Of a DNA stretch of 64,000 bases, positions 34,566-43,102 are shown piece after piece (the stretch's first letter is position 1; each line of letters starts with the position of its first letter). The DNA is from Nocardia neocaledoniensis (GTDB lineage Bacteria > Actinomycetota > Actinomycetes > Mycobacteriales > Mycobacteriaceae), in NCBI RefSeq assembly GCF_003182135.1, contig NZ_QGTL01000005.1, positions 369,498-433,497 of the forward strand, read 5' to 3'. Both the position numbers and the translations under genes were made by a program. Under the pieces are notes generated by a model. It made no database searches and was not told the DNA's origin. It saw nothing but the letters and a program-made list of their open reading frames with translations.

Positions 34566-35153
34566 GTGCGTATCTTCCTCGCCGGCGCCACGGGCGTCAT
34601 CGGAACACGGTTGGTGCCCTTGCTGGTCGAGGCCGGGCACGAGGTGGCGGGGCTGACCCGCTCCGCGAACAAGTCGGCCGCCCTGCGTGCCGCGGGCGTG
34701 CGGCCGGTCGTCCTCGACGTCTACGACGCGGCCGCGCTCACCGCGGCGGTCGTCGACTTCGCGCCCGAGCTGGTGATGCACCAGCTCACCGACCTACCCG
34801 ACGACGTGGCCATGCTCGCCACCTCCGCCGAGGCGAACGCGCGCATCCGCAGCGAGGGCACCGCGAATCTGCTCGCCGCCGCGGCGGCCGCGGGCGCGAC
34901 ACGCTTTCTCGCGCAGAGCATCGCGTGGGAGCCGCCCGCGGGCCGCGGCGCGGTGATCGGGGCGCACGAGTCCGCGGTGCTCGACGCCGGCGGGGTGGTG
35001 CTGCGCTACGGCCAGTTCTACGGTCCCGGCACCTATTACGAGACGACGCCGCCGGAACATCCGCGGATCCACGTCGATGCGGCGGCGGCGCGCACGCTGG
35101 AGCTTCTCGACGCGCCCTCGGGGACCGTGGTCGTCGTCGAACCCGTGGAATAG
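34566..35153 (+). CDS. Short NAD-dependent epimerase/dehydratase-like protein
   Basis: The protein has 195 residues. The Rossmann motif is MRIFLAGATGVIGTRLVPLL (GxTGxxG), followed by DFAPELVMHQLTDLPDD and a Ser in LAQSIAWE where SDR-type enzymes place the catalytic Ser/Thr. The following LRYGQFYGPGTYY is the standard epimerase block. It is about 100 residues shorter than full-length family members. The region between the Ser and the C-terminus is condensed and the YxxxK tyrosine is not obvious, so it may be a compact or degenerate member. Confidence 0.75.
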   Translation: MRIFLAGATGVIGTRLVPLLVEAGHEVAGLTRSANKSAALRAAGVRPVVLDVYDAAALTAAVVDFAPELVMHQLTDLPDDVAMLATSAEANARIRSEGTANLLAAAAAAGATRFLAQSIAWEPPAGRGAVIGAHESAVLDAGGVVLRYGQFYGPGTYYETTPPEHPRIHVDAAAARTLELLDAPSGTVVVVEPVE

Positions 35154-35173
35154 TCGCGAGCGCAGGGCGAGCT

Positions 35174-35202
35174 GCCATGCAATAGCCCGCACCTATCATG
35201 GC
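35174..35202. promoter_or_regulatory. LysR-type operator candidate directly upstream of cynR
   Basis: The arms GCCATG (35174-35179) and CATGGC (35197-35202) enclose ATAG (35182-35185), seven bases, then CTAT (35193-35196). This contains the T-N11-A pattern of LysR regulators. It ends three bases before the cynR ATG, which would suit autorepression by CynR. Confidence 0.45.
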
Positions 35203-35205
35203 GGG

Positions 35206-36096
35206 ATGGAGCTGCGTCACGTCCGGTATCTGCTCGCCGTCGCCGACCACGGCAATTTCACGCGCGCGGCCGAGGCGCTGCACATCTCGCAGCCGACGCT
35301 GTCGCAGCAGATCAAGCAGCTCGAACGGCTCCTCGGGGTGCAGTTGCTCGACCGGTCGGGGCGCACGGTCCGGCTCACCGACGCCGGCGCGGCGTACGCG
35401 CGGCACGCCCGCGACGCGCTGCGCGACCTCGAGGCCGGGGAGCGGGCGGTGCACGACGTCCAGGACCTGAGCCGGGGACATCTGCGGGTGGCGACCACCC
35501 CGACGATCACCGCCTATCTCATCGGTCCGCTGATGCACGAGTTCCATCGCGCGTACCCGGCGGTCACGGTGGCGGTCACCGAGGCCACCCAGGACCGGAT
35601 CGAGGAGGACCTGCTGGCCGACGCGCTCGACCTCGGCATCGCGTTCAGCGGCGTCCACGCGACCGGGATCGGTGCCGACGCGTTGTTCACCGAGAATCTG
35701 AGCCTGGTCGTGGGGGCGGCGCACTCGCTGGCGGCCCGGTCGGGCCCGGTGCCGATCCAGGAGCTGGCCGTGCAGCCGCTGGCCCTGCTGAGCCGGGACT
35801 TCGCCACCCGCAACCACATCGACGACCATCTCGCCGCGTCCGGCGTCGCGCCACGGCCTGCGATCGAGGCGAACACGATCACCGCGCTCGTCGAATTCAC
35901 CCGTCGCGGCACGCTCGCCACCGTCCTGCCCGACGCGATCGCCCACGCGCACCCCGACCTACGGCCGGTCGCCCTCGATCCGGGGCTGCCGAGCCGGACC
36001 GTGGAACTGCTGCGGCGCGACACGGCCTACCACTCCGCGGCGGCCAGGGCCTTCACCGCGATCATCCGGCGCGAAGCGGGACGGTTTCAGCTATAG
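35206..36096 (+). CDS. cynR: LysR family regulator of the cyanate locus
   Basis: The protein has 296 residues. The N-terminal helix-turn-helix reads HVRYLLAVADHGNFTRAAEALHISQPTLSQQ. The body aligns closely with CynR of E. coli: LLDRSGRTVRLTDAG, AVHDVQDLSRGHLRVATTPTITAYLIGPLM, DLGIAFSGVH, FATRNHIDDHLAASG and EANTITALVEFTRRG. CynR responds to cyanate and activates cynTS. Unlike in E. coli, here it is transcribed in the same direction as cynS and lies directly upstream of it, with only a decayed cynT between. Confidence 0.92.
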   Translation: MELRHVRYLLAVADHGNFTRAAEALHISQPTLSQQIKQLERLLGVQLLDRSGRTVRLTDAGAAYARHARDALRDLEAGERAVHDVQDLSRGHLRVATTPTITAYLIGPLMHEFHRAYPAVTVAVTEATQDRIEEDLLADALDLGIAFSGVHATGIGADALFTENLSLVVGAAHSLAARSGPVPIQELAVQPLALLSRDFATRNHIDDHLAASGVAPRPAIEANTITALVEFTRRGTLATVLPDAIAHAHPDLRPVALDPGLPSRTVELLRRDTAYHSAAARAFTAIIRREAGRFQL

Positions 36097-36366
36097 ATCG
36101 GCTGCTCCGACGCCAGGGTCGTCCCGGAGCTGATCACCAGCAGCGAGCCGGGGGAGTTGTTCGTGGTCCGCACCGCGGGCAATCTCGTGCCCGCCTACGC
36201 TCCCGGCGGTGACGGCGTCGCCGCGCAGCTGTCGAATCTGGCCACCCATCCCGCCGTGGCCCGCGGCCTCGCCGCGGGGACTTTGCACGCCGAGGGCTGG
36301 GTGTTCGACATCGCCTCGGGCGAGGTCGCCGTCGTCGGGCACAGCGGTTCCCGGACCGCGGCCTGA
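36097..36366 (+). pseudogene. cynT: Remnant of cynT (beta-carbonic anhydrase) with N-terminal and internal deletions
   Basis: Reading in frame from the codon just after the cynR stop gives IGCSDARVVPELITSSEPGE, then LFVVRTAGNLVPAYAPGGDGV. This matches beta-carbonic anhydrase from its CSDSR zinc/active-site block. The frame then jumps directly to AAQLSNLATHPAVARGLAAG and LHAEGWVFDIASGEV, which is the C-terminal part. About 40 N-terminal residues and about 75 central residues, including the zinc-binding His and second Cys, are missing. No start codon precedes the homology. In an intact cyn operon CynT retains the bicarbonate needed by cyanase. This copy cannot be catalytic. Confidence 0.8.
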
Positions 36367-36395
36367 ATCCACTCCGAAGAAAGGAAACGCACACC

Positions 36396-36866
36396 ATGGT
36401 GCACGCACAGTTCGATCCCTCCGCCCGTCAGGCCCTGGCCGTCACCGCCGTGGCGGCGAAGACCGCGAAAGACCTGACCTGGCAGGAGATCGCGGACGCG
36501 GCCGGCTTCTCGGTCGCCTTCGTCACCGCCGCCGTCCTCGGTCAGCACGCGCTGCCCGAGCGGTCCGCCGTGGCCGTCGCCGAGCTGCTCGGTCTCGACG
36601 CCGACGCCGCGGTCCTGCTGCAGACGATCCCCACCCGCGGCTCGATTCCCGGCGGCATCCCGACCGATCCGACCATCTACCGCTTCCACGAGATGCTGCA
36701 GGTCTACGGCACCACGCTCAAGGCGCTGGTCCACGAGCAGTTCGGCGACGGCATCATCAGCGCGATCAATTTCCGGCTCGACGTCCGCAAGGTCGCCGAC
36801 CCCGAGGGCGGCGAACGCGCCGTGATCACCCTCGACGGAAAGTACCTGCCCACCAAGCCGTTCTGA
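36396..36866 (+). CDS. cynS: Cyanate hydratase (cyanase)
   Basis: This 156-residue enzyme converts cyanate plus bicarbonate to carbamate and CO2, detoxifying cyanate and releasing ammonia nitrogen. The catalytic trio matches E. coli numbering exactly: Arg96 and Glu99 in YRFHEM and Ser122 in GDGIISAINF. The N-terminal helical domain and the C-terminal ERAVITLDGKYLPTKPF are fully conserved. AAAGGAAA lies upstream of the ATG. It is intact although the neighbouring carbonic anhydrase gene is broken. Confidence 0.97.
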   Translation: MVHAQFDPSARQALAVTAVAAKTAKDLTWQEIADAAGFSVAFVTAAVLGQHALPERSAVAVAELLGLDADAAVLLQTIPTRGSIPGGIPTDPTIYRFHEMLQVYGTTLKALVHEQFGDGIISAINFRLDVRKVADPEGGERAVITLDGKYLPTKPF

Positions 36867-36874
36867 GGACCACC

Positions 36875-36986
36875 ATGAACTTCGCACAGCACACCACGCG
36901 CGGACGCGGTCGAGGTGTACCGGTTCTGGCAGGAACGCAACGGCGGCGAACGCCGGGTCGCCGGCGCGCCGACCGGCCTCAGCTGA
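36875..36986 (+). pseudogene. Possible remnant of a deleted gene after cynS
   Basis: An ATG with GAGGACC upstream begins MNFAQHTT eight bases after the cynS stop. In a shifted frame the next 78 bases read ADAVEVYRFWQERNGGERRV, then AGAPTGLS and a stop, which looks like a real protein tail. No single frame joins the start to this tail. It may be the two ends of a third cyn-locus gene that lost its middle. The parent family is not recognised. Confidence 0.3.
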
Positions 36987-38214
36987 GCAGCCAGCCGGGG
37001 ACGGGATCGAGCGGGGGGAACAGCGCCGAGGCCTGAGCCACCAGCCGCGTGGGCCGCTTGGTGTCCGTGGTGGCCTTGCCGCTGGTCAGGACGGCGCCCG
37101 AGAGGCCGCGTGCGGGATCGGCCCAGCCGTACTGGGTGGTCAATCCGCTGCGGCCGAAATGGAACTCGGTGTGGCGGCCGAACTTCGAGCGCCTGCCGCC
37201 GAGCTCGAATCCCGCCCGGCTGACCCGCCCCGCCACCCCCGGCATCCGGTCGGCGGGGCGGATGGCGTCGCGCAGGCTGTCCGGCCGCAGCACGCGCACG
37301 CCGTCGAGTTCGCCACCGTGGGTGAGGATCTCGTAGAACCGGGACAGCTCTTCCGCGGTGGTGACGAGATTGCCGGAGGGGAGCTCCGCGGTGAGGAAGG
37401 CATCGTTGTCGGCCTTGGACGCGTTGTCCATCCGGCCGCCCAGTGCCTTGCGGGCCAGGAATCCCGCCAGCCGGGAGGGCGGCGGACCGGTCTTGACGCT
37501 GGGCACCACCTTGTCGACGTCGGCGGGGTCGACGCCGAAGTTCGTCCACCGGAACCCGAGCGGTGTGAGGACCTGTTCGGACAGGTGCTCGCGCATCCGT
37601 TTCCCGGTGGCCCGCTGGACGAGCAGCCGCTGGATCAGTCCGCCGGTCAACGCGTGGTAGACCCGGAACCGGCCCGGCGGCCAGCTCGGGACCAGCTCGG
37701 CCAGCACGGTCACGGCGAGTTCCTCGTCCATCACCGCGGCGGTGCCGGAGTGCGGTGCGGTGATGAACGGGATGCCCGCCGAATGCGAGAGCACGTCACC
37801 GACGGTGATCCGGTCCTTGCCGTGGGCCGCGAACTCCGGAATGTACCGGCAGACAGGATCTTCCAGGGCGAAGGCGCCCTGTTCGACCAGCATGGTCATG
37901 ATCGTCGCGGCCACGCCCTTGGCGGTGGAGAACCCGCAGAACGGGGTCCCCGGCGTCACCAGCACCTTGTCCGCGTCGGCCGCGTCGGTCGGCGCGTTGC
38001 CCCACCCGTGCCCGATCGCGCGGTTCAGCACCACCTTCCCGTGGCGCCGCAGGCACACCTGGATCGCCGGGGTGGTCCTCATCGCGTACCAGTCCCGCAC
38101 CGAGGCCCACAGCGCCTCGGCCGCGGGCGAGAAGGACTCGTCCTCCTCGCCGCGCGTCGTCACCGCGTCGAGGTCGTCGGACACCGGGACCGACCTGCCA
38201 GGAAAAGCACCCAT
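36979..38214 (-). CDS. Serine hydrolase, beta-lactamase/EstB (class C-like) family
   Basis: The protein has 411 residues. The SxxK motif is STAK at 96-99, and the YxN-like motif is Tyr186 in YHALTGG. Late glycine-rich blocks include RSGLTTQYGWADPARGLSGAVLTSGK, where the usual HxG is changed. No signal peptide is present, so it is probably a cytoplasmic esterase or D-amino-acid-peptide hydrolase rather than a resistance enzyme. It is convergent with the cyn locus and its stop overlaps the tail of the remnant there. Confidence 0.85.
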   Translation of the reverse strand: MGAFPGRSVPVSDDLDAVTTRGEEDESFSPAAEALWASVRDWYAMRTTPAIQVCLRRHGKVVLNRAIGHGWGNAPTDAADADKVLVTPGTPFCGFSTAKGVAATIMTMLVEQGAFALEDPVCRYIPEFAAHGKDRITVGDVLSHSAGIPFITAPHSGTAAVMDEELAVTVLAELVPSWPPGRFRVYHALTGGLIQRLLVQRATGKRMREHLSEQVLTPLGFRWTNFGVDPADVDKVVPSVKTGPPPSRLAGFLARKALGGRMDNASKADNDAFLTAELPSGNLVTTAEELSRFYEILTHGGELDGVRVLRPDSLRDAIRPADRMPGVAGRVSRAGFELGGRRSKFGRHTEFHFGRSGLTTQYGWADPARGLSGAVLTSGKATTDTKRPTRLVAQASALFPPLDPVPGWLLS

Positions 38215-38258
38215 CCAGCCACCCTACCGAGGCCGGACAGCGGCCCCTCAGGTCCCGA

Positions 38259-38648
38259 TCAGGGGAACTGGCCGCGCAGGACGCAGAACTCGTTGCCCTC
38301 GGGGTCGGCCAGCACGACCCACGTCTGTTCGCCCTGACCGACGTCCGCGCGCCGGGCGCCGAGCGCGAGCAGCCGCTCGACCTCGGCGTCCTGGTCGACA
38401 TCGGTCGGATTGACGTCGATGTGCAGCCGATTCTTGACGGTCTTGCCCTCGGGCACCCGGATGAAGGACAGCGTCGGCGGCACCGGCCCCGGCCGCTTCT
38501 TCCCCTCGGGGACGAGCGGCGAACCGATGGCGACGTACTCGTCGCCCTCGACGTCCTGCACCTCGTAGCCGAGGACCGCGCACCAGAACCGGGCCAGGCC
38601 CGTGGGGTCGGCGCAGTCGATCGCGAGCTCGGTGAACTTGCTGGTCAT
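38259..38648 (-). CDS. Single-domain VOC/glyoxalase family protein
   Basis: The protein has 129 residues: KFTELAIDCADPTGLARFWCAVLGYEV at the start, KNRLHIDVNPTDVDQDAEVERLLALGA in the middle and WVVLADPEGNEFCVLRG at the end. This is the common actinobacterial VOC subgroup of about 125 residues. The ATG at 38648 is chosen as the usual family start. It lies 44 bases upstream of the serine hydrolase gene on the same strand. The ligand is unknown. Confidence 0.82.
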   Translation of the reverse strand: MTSKFTELAIDCADPTGLARFWCAVLGYEVQDVEGDEYVAIGSPLVPEGKKRPGPVPPTLSFIRVPEGKTVKNRLHIDVNPTDVDQDAEVERLLALGARRADVGQGEQTWVVLADPEGNEFCVLRGQFP

Positions 38649-38754
38649 CTCGAGAGTCCCCGTCCTGTCGTGGTGCACCTCGTATCGAGGTTAATCACGG
38701 GACGTCGAGCTGTCCGCTGGATTTCGGGCGCGGACACGGGAGCGGCGGCGGTGT

Positions 38755-41466
38755 TCAGCCGTCGACCTCGACCAGGGCATGGCGGTTCGCGGCCGCCACC
38801 CCGCGCCGGGCGTAGGCCCGGACGTCCGCGTCGGGATCGGTGACCGCCGCGGCGAGCGCGTCGACCGCGGCCACGCTGCCCGGCCAGGTCGACAGCGCCA
38901 GCACCGCCGCCTTGCGCACGTCGAGGTGGCGATCGGACAGCGCCTCGGCCAGCGGGACGACCGCGTCGTCGGTCGCCGCCCCGGCCAGTCCGCGCGCGGC
39001 GCCCACCCGGACCTGCCAGGCCGGGTCCCGCAGGGCCGCGACCAACAGCGCGAGGTCGGTCGTGTCCGCGCCGAGTGTCGCGTAGGCCGCCGCCGCGGCG
39101 GCCCGGACCAACGGATCGGGATCGGTGGCCAGCACGCGGACCACCTCGGTGCCGCCGGCGCCGATGGCCGACAGTCCGTGCGCGACGGCGACGCGCACCT
39201 CGCGGTTGACATCACCCGCGAGCGTGGCCACCGCCGCGGCGTCGTCGAGCGACACCAGCGCCCGCACCGCCTCGATCCGCACCCGATGGTCGGAATCGGC
39301 CAGTGCCGCACGAAATTCCGTCGCGGACCCGGCCCGCAACGCGCGCAGCAGATCCACCACGGTGGCCCGGACGAGCGGGTCGGGGGAGCCCAGCTCGCCC
39401 GCGAGCCCGCCCGCGCCGGGCAGCACCTCGATCAGTTCGCGCAGACTCTCGGCGGCGGCCCGGCGCACCGAGGCCGCCTCGTCGGCGAGCGCGCGCACCA
39501 GTTCGTCGGCGAACCCCTCGGGTGTGTTCTCGGTGAGCACCGACAGCGCCGCGACCCGCACAACGGGGTCGGGATCGCGCAGATAGCTCGACAGGTCCTC
39601 GACGGCGGGCGAATCCAGCGACAGCAGCGTCACCACGCGCGGCGATCCCGGCGAAGCGGGCGCGGGCTCGGCGCGCACCGTGTCCGCCCGCTGGGGCGCG
39701 CGGGTGGCCACCAGCTCCGGCTGGGCGATCACCTCGACGATCGGCTCGGCCGAGGGGATGTCGTCGAGACCGGGCACCGGCACCAGATACGGTGCGACCG
39801 AACGCTTCACGAACTCCATCGACCCGTCCGCGGTCTTGCGCAGGTTGAGGTGGAAGTTCCACGCGGTGTCGTCGCGTTCGGGCAGGTCGGCCCGATCGTG
39901 GTAGAGGCCCCACCGGGATTCGGTGCGGGTCAGCGAACTGCGGGCCGCCATCTCCGCGCAGTCGCGGATGAACGAGACCTCCGCGGCCCGCATCAGCTCG
40001 TGCGGCGTGCGTGCCCCGATTCCCGCGACCTCCTCGCGCATCCGCTCGAAGGTCTCGACCGCGATCGAGAGCTTGGCCGCGGTCTTGGGTGGCGCCACAT
40101 AGTCGTTCACGAAGCGGCGCAGTTTGTACTCCACCTGGGGCTGCGGCGGGCCCTCCGGCTGACGCAGCGGCCGGTAGATCAGCTCGTGCGCCTCGGCGAG
40201 CTGATCGGCGGGGAGCGCGTCGGGCGCCGCGACCTCGGTCAGGGTGGACGCGGCGTGCGCGCCGGCGAGGTCGCCGTAGACGAACGCGCCGATCATGTAG
40301 TTGTGCGGCACGCACGCCAGGTCGCCGGCGGCGTACAGACCGGGCACCGTGGTGCGCGCGTTGTCGTCGACCCACACCCCGGACGCGGAATGCCCACCGC
40401 ACAAACCGATCTCGGAGATGTGCATCTCGATGTCGTGGGTGCGGTAGTCGTGGCCGCGGTTGGCGTGGAAGGTGCCGCGGGTCGGGCGCTCGGTGGTGTG
40501 CAGGATCGATTCGAGGGTCGACAGCGTCTCGTCCGGCAGGTGCGAGACCTTGAGATAGATGGGCCCGCGCGCGGATTCGATCTCCTGCTTCACCTCGGCC
40601 ATCATCTGCCCCGACCAGTAGTCGGAGTCGACGAAGCGTTCGCCCTCGGCGTTGACCTGGTAGCCGCCGAACGGGTTGGCGACATAGGCGCAGGCGGGAC
40701 CGTTGTAGTCCTTGATGAGCGGATTGATCTGGAAGCACTCGATGCCCGACAGTTCGGCGCCCGCGTGATAGGCCATGGCGTAGCCGTCGCCGGCGTTGGT
40801 CGGATTCTCGTAGGTGCCGTACAGATAGCCCGAGGCGGGCAGCCCGAGCCGGCCACACGGTCCGGTCGCCAGGATCACCGCCTTCGCGCCCACCGCCACG
40901 AACTCACCCGTGCGGGTGTTCAGCGCCGCCGCGCCCACGGCGCGCCCTGCCTCGGTGAGCACGCGCACCGGCATGAGCCGGTTCTCGATGCGGATCCGCT
41001 CCCGCATCTTCCGTTGCCGCAGCACGCGATACAGCGCCTTCTTGACGTCCTTGCCCTCGGGCATGGGCAGCACGTACGAGCCGGAGCGGTGCACCCGGCG
41101 CACCGCGTACTCGCCGTACTCGTCCTTCTCGAACTTCACGCCGTAGCGCTCCAGCCGCTGCACCATGGCGAAACCCCGGGTCGCCGTCTGGTACACGGTC
41201 CGCTGGTCCACGATGCCGTCGTTGGCGCGGGTGATCTCGGCGACGTAGTCGGCCGGTTCGGCCTTGCCGGGGATGACGGCGTTGTTGACGCCGTCCATCC
41301 CCATCGCGAGCGCGCCCGAGTGGCGCACGTGCGCCTTCTCCAGCAGCAGCACGTTCGCGCCGGCCTCGGCGGCGGTGAGCGCGGCCATGGTGCCCGCGGT
41401 GCCGCCGCCGATCACCAGCACGTCGCAGTCCAGGCGCACCGGATCGGACAGGTCGGGGATGTTCAC
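38755..41466 (-). CDS. AprA/FrdA-superfamily flavoprotein fused to HEAT repeats (cluster A)
   Basis: The protein has 903 residues. The FAD dinucleotide loop GGGTAGTMAAL lies at about 20-30, followed by LLEKAHVRHSGALAMGMDGVNN. That loop resembles the adenylylsulfate-reductase type (RSGAVAxG) rather than the histidyl-FAD loop of SdhA. Further blocks are GPCGRLGLPASGYLYGTY, HISEIGLCGGHSASGVWVDD (candidate active-site His) and TVPGLYAAGDLACVPHNYMIGAFVYGD. A Pro/Ala-rich linker of about 45 residues leads to HEAT/PBS-lyase-type repeats from about 615 to 903 (for example LRDPDPVVRVAALSVL and LSDRHLDVRKAAVLALS). It should reduce or oxidise a small anionic substrate with electrons from the 8-Cys ferredoxin of the same operon. 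The GTG start overlaps the ATPase stop by GTGA. The paralogue at 57575 lacks the fusion. Confidence 0.8.
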   Translation of the reverse strand: MNIPDLSDPVRLDCDVLVIGGGTAGTMAALTAAEAGANVLLLEKAHVRHSGALAMGMDGVNNAVIPGKAEPADYVAEITRANDGIVDQRTVYQTATRGFAMVQRLERYGVKFEKDEYGEYAVRRVHRSGSYVLPMPEGKDVKKALYRVLRQRKMRERIRIENRLMPVRVLTEAGRAVGAAALNTRTGEFVAVGAKAVILATGPCGRLGLPASGYLYGTYENPTNAGDGYAMAYHAGAELSGIECFQINPLIKDYNGPACAYVANPFGGYQVNAEGERFVDSDYWSGQMMAEVKQEIESARGPIYLKVSHLPDETLSTLESILHTTERPTRGTFHANRGHDYRTHDIEMHISEIGLCGGHSASGVWVDDNARTTVPGLYAAGDLACVPHNYMIGAFVYGDLAGAHAASTLTEVAAPDALPADQLAEAHELIYRPLRQPEGPPQPQVEYKLRRFVNDYVAPPKTAAKLSIAVETFERMREEVAGIGARTPHELMRAAEVSFIRDCAEMAARSSLTRTESRWGLYHDRADLPERDDTAWNFHLNLRKTADGSMEFVKRSVAPYLVPVPGLDDIPSAEPIVEVIAQPELVATRAPQRADTVRAEPAPASPGSPRVVTLLSLDSPAVEDLSSYLRDPDPVVRVAALSVLTENTPEGFADELVRALADEAASVRRAAAESLRELIEVLPGAGGLAGELGSPDPLVRATVVDLLRALRAGSATEFRAALADSDHRVRIEAVRALVSLDDAAAVATLAGDVNREVRVAVAHGLSAIGAGGTEVVRVLATDPDPLVRAAAAAAYATLGADTTDLALLVAALRDPAWQVRVGAARGLAGAATDDAVVPLAEALSDRHLDVRKAAVLALSTWPGSVAAVDALAAAVTDPDADVRAYARRGVAAANRHALVEVDG
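40642..40841. repeat. 200-base tract identical to 58200-58399 (inverted), cluster A copy
   Basis: Read on the minus strand, these 200 bases are identical base for base to 58200-58399. They code for residues about 209-275 of both flavoproteins. Immediately outside the tract the two genes differ at many silent positions, for example about 14 differences in the next 60 aligned bases starting at the TACTGG codons. The sharp edges suggest gene conversion. Confidence 0.9.
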
Positions 41467-42206
41467 AGTGCCTCCAGGATTCGGGCCCGGGTGACGCGCC
41501 GGTCGACCGGTTCGCGCGGCTCGGGGACCTCGACGAGGGTGCGCAGCGTGCCGTCGCCGAGCACGGCGATCCGGTCGCCGAGCAGCAGCGCCTCGTCGAG
41601 GTCGTGGGTGACGAAAACGATCGTGGTGGGATGCGCGCGCCAGGTGTCGACGAGCAGGCGCTGCATCTCCGCGCGGGTCTGGCTGTCGAGTGCCCCGAAC
41701 GGTTCGTCCATGAGCACCGCGCGCGGCGATCCCGCCAGGCTGCGGGCCAGCTGCACCCGCTGGCGCATCCCGCCCGACAGGTCACGCGGCAGATAGTCGG
41801 CGTAGCCGGTGAGCCCGACCTCGTCGAGCCAGCGCCGGGCCCGCTCGGCGCGGTCCGCTCTGGCGACGCCGCGAAGGCGAAGGGCCAGTTCGACATTGGC
41901 GCGCGCGGTCCGCCACGGCAGCAGCGCGTCGTCCTGGAAGACCAGCGCCCGATCGGCGGACGGCGCGGTGACCGGGTCGCCGTCGGCGCGGATCACGCCG
42001 CCGCTGGGCTGCCGTAAGCCCGCGATGGCCCGCAGCAGGGTCGACTTGCCGCAGCCGGATTTGCCGACCAGCACCAGGATCTCGCCGGGCGCGATCTCGA
42101 GGTCGAGGTCGCGTACGACGGTCCTGGCGCCGTAGCCGACGCGGACGGAGTCCAGGCTGAGCCGCATGCCCACCGAGACGGCGGACGCGGCGGTGGTGGT
42201 CGTCAT
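41463..42206 (-). CDS. ABC transporter ATP-binding protein (cluster A)
   Basis: This 247-residue protein is of the SsuB/TauB/NrtD type. Walker A GKSGCGKST is at about 48-56, Q-loop FQDDALLPWRTARANVELAL, signature LSGGMRQRVQLARSL, Walker B AVLMDEPFGALDSQT and switch VTHDLDEALLLGDR. It drives the permease encoded immediately upstream, whose stop it overlaps by ATGA, and it overlaps the flavoprotein gene by GTGA. It is close to the cluster B ATPase. Confidence 0.92.
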   Translation of the reverse strand: MTTTTAASAVSVGMRLSLDSVRVGYGARTVVRDLDLEIAPGEILVLVGKSGCGKSTLLRAIAGLRQPSGGVIRADGDPVTAPSADRALVFQDDALLPWRTARANVELALRLRGVARADRAERARRWLDEVGLTGYADYLPRDLSGGMRQRVQLARSLAGSPRAVLMDEPFGALDSQTRAEMQRLLVDTWRAHPTTIVFVTHDLDEALLLGDRIAVLGDGTLRTLVEVPEPREPVDRRVTRARILEAL

Positions 42207-43102
42207 GACGCAACCTCTCTCGGCAGCCAGCGGGTCACCCGGCGGCCTGCCAGTTCGACGATGCCGGAGGTCAGGAAGCCGAGCACGCCGATGGTGATCA
42301 TCCCGACGAACACGGCCGGATAGTCGACGATGGTGTAGGACTGCCAGGTGCGGTACCCGATGCCGAGCCGGCCGGAGATCATCTCCGCCGAGATCAGGCA
42401 GATCCAGGCCACGCCCATGCCCACCGACAGGCCGCTGAACACGCCCGGCAGGATGCCGGGCAGCACCACCCTGGTCAGCACTTCCCGGCGGGAGGCGCCG
42501 AGGGTGCGGATCGCGTCCTCCCAGATGGTCGGCAGTGCCCGCGTGGCGTGCCTGGTGCTCACCAGCACGGGGAACAGCGACGCGGTGAAGGTGATGAACA
42601 CGATGCCGGACTCGTCGCTGGGGAAGAGCAGGATCGCGACCGGCACCAGCGCGATCGCCGGGATCGGGCGGACCAGCTCGGCCAGCGGACCGAACACGTC
42701 GGCCAGCACCCGCGACCGGCCGAGGCCGATGCCGGCCAGCACCCCGACCGCCGCGGCCAGCCCGAAGCCGGTGACGATGCGGATCAGCGACTGCGCCACG
42801 TCGAGGTAGTACTGTCCGCTGCCGAGGTGCTCGCCGAACTCGGCGATGATCTCGGTGACCGTCGGCAGCGTGTCGAAGCGCAGCACCGCCCGGACATCGT
42901 TGGCGGTGAGCAGCTGCCACAGGCCGATCGCCAGCGCCACCGACGTCACGCGCAGGATCCTGGACCGCCAGGCGGCGCGGTCGGCCCGCACGACGACAGC
43001 GGGCGGCGCGGCGCGGGTCCCGGTGTCGGTCGACGACGTTCCGCTCCGATCGACCGGGCCGTCGATGCCGACGGGCGCAGGCGCCCCGGAGATCCCGCTC
43101 AT
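42203..43102 (-). CDS. ABC transporter permease (cluster A)
   Basis: The protein has 299 residues. A cytoplasmic Pro/Thr-rich N-terminal tail of about 40 residues precedes six membrane segments. The EAA-type loop is DAIRTLGASRREVLTRVVLPGILPGVFSGLSVGMGVAW in order, and VRPIPAIALVPVAILLFP precedes it, as in SsuC/TauC/NrtB permeases. It overlaps both neighbours by four bases. Confidence 0.9.
   Translation of the reverse strand: MSGISGAPAPVGIDGPVDRSGTSSTDTGTRAAPPAVVVRADRAAWRSRILRVTSVALAIGLWQLLTANDVRAVLRFDTLPTVTEIIAEFGEHLGSGQYYLDVAQSLIRIVTGFGLAAAVGVLAGIGLGRSRVLADVFGPLAELVRPIPAIALVPVAILLFPSDESGIVFITFTASLFPVLVSTRHATRALPTIWEDAIRTLGASRREVLTRVVLPGILPGVFSGLSVGMGVAWICLISAEMISGRLGIGYRTWQSYTIVDYPAVFVGMITIGVLGFLTSGIVELAGRRVTRWLPREVAS

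Noticed and set aside
36368..36395. Alternative that the cynT fragment is a functional short carbonic anhydrase
   Set aside because: The fragment lacks a proper start, the zinc-binding His and the second zinc Cys, so it cannot form the active site.
38779..41796. A 1005-codon open frame on the plus strand opposite the cluster A flavoprotein
   Set aside because: It is the antisense of a strongly conserved protein and has the His/Arg/Gly-rich composition of a high-GC shadow frame, with no domain pattern.
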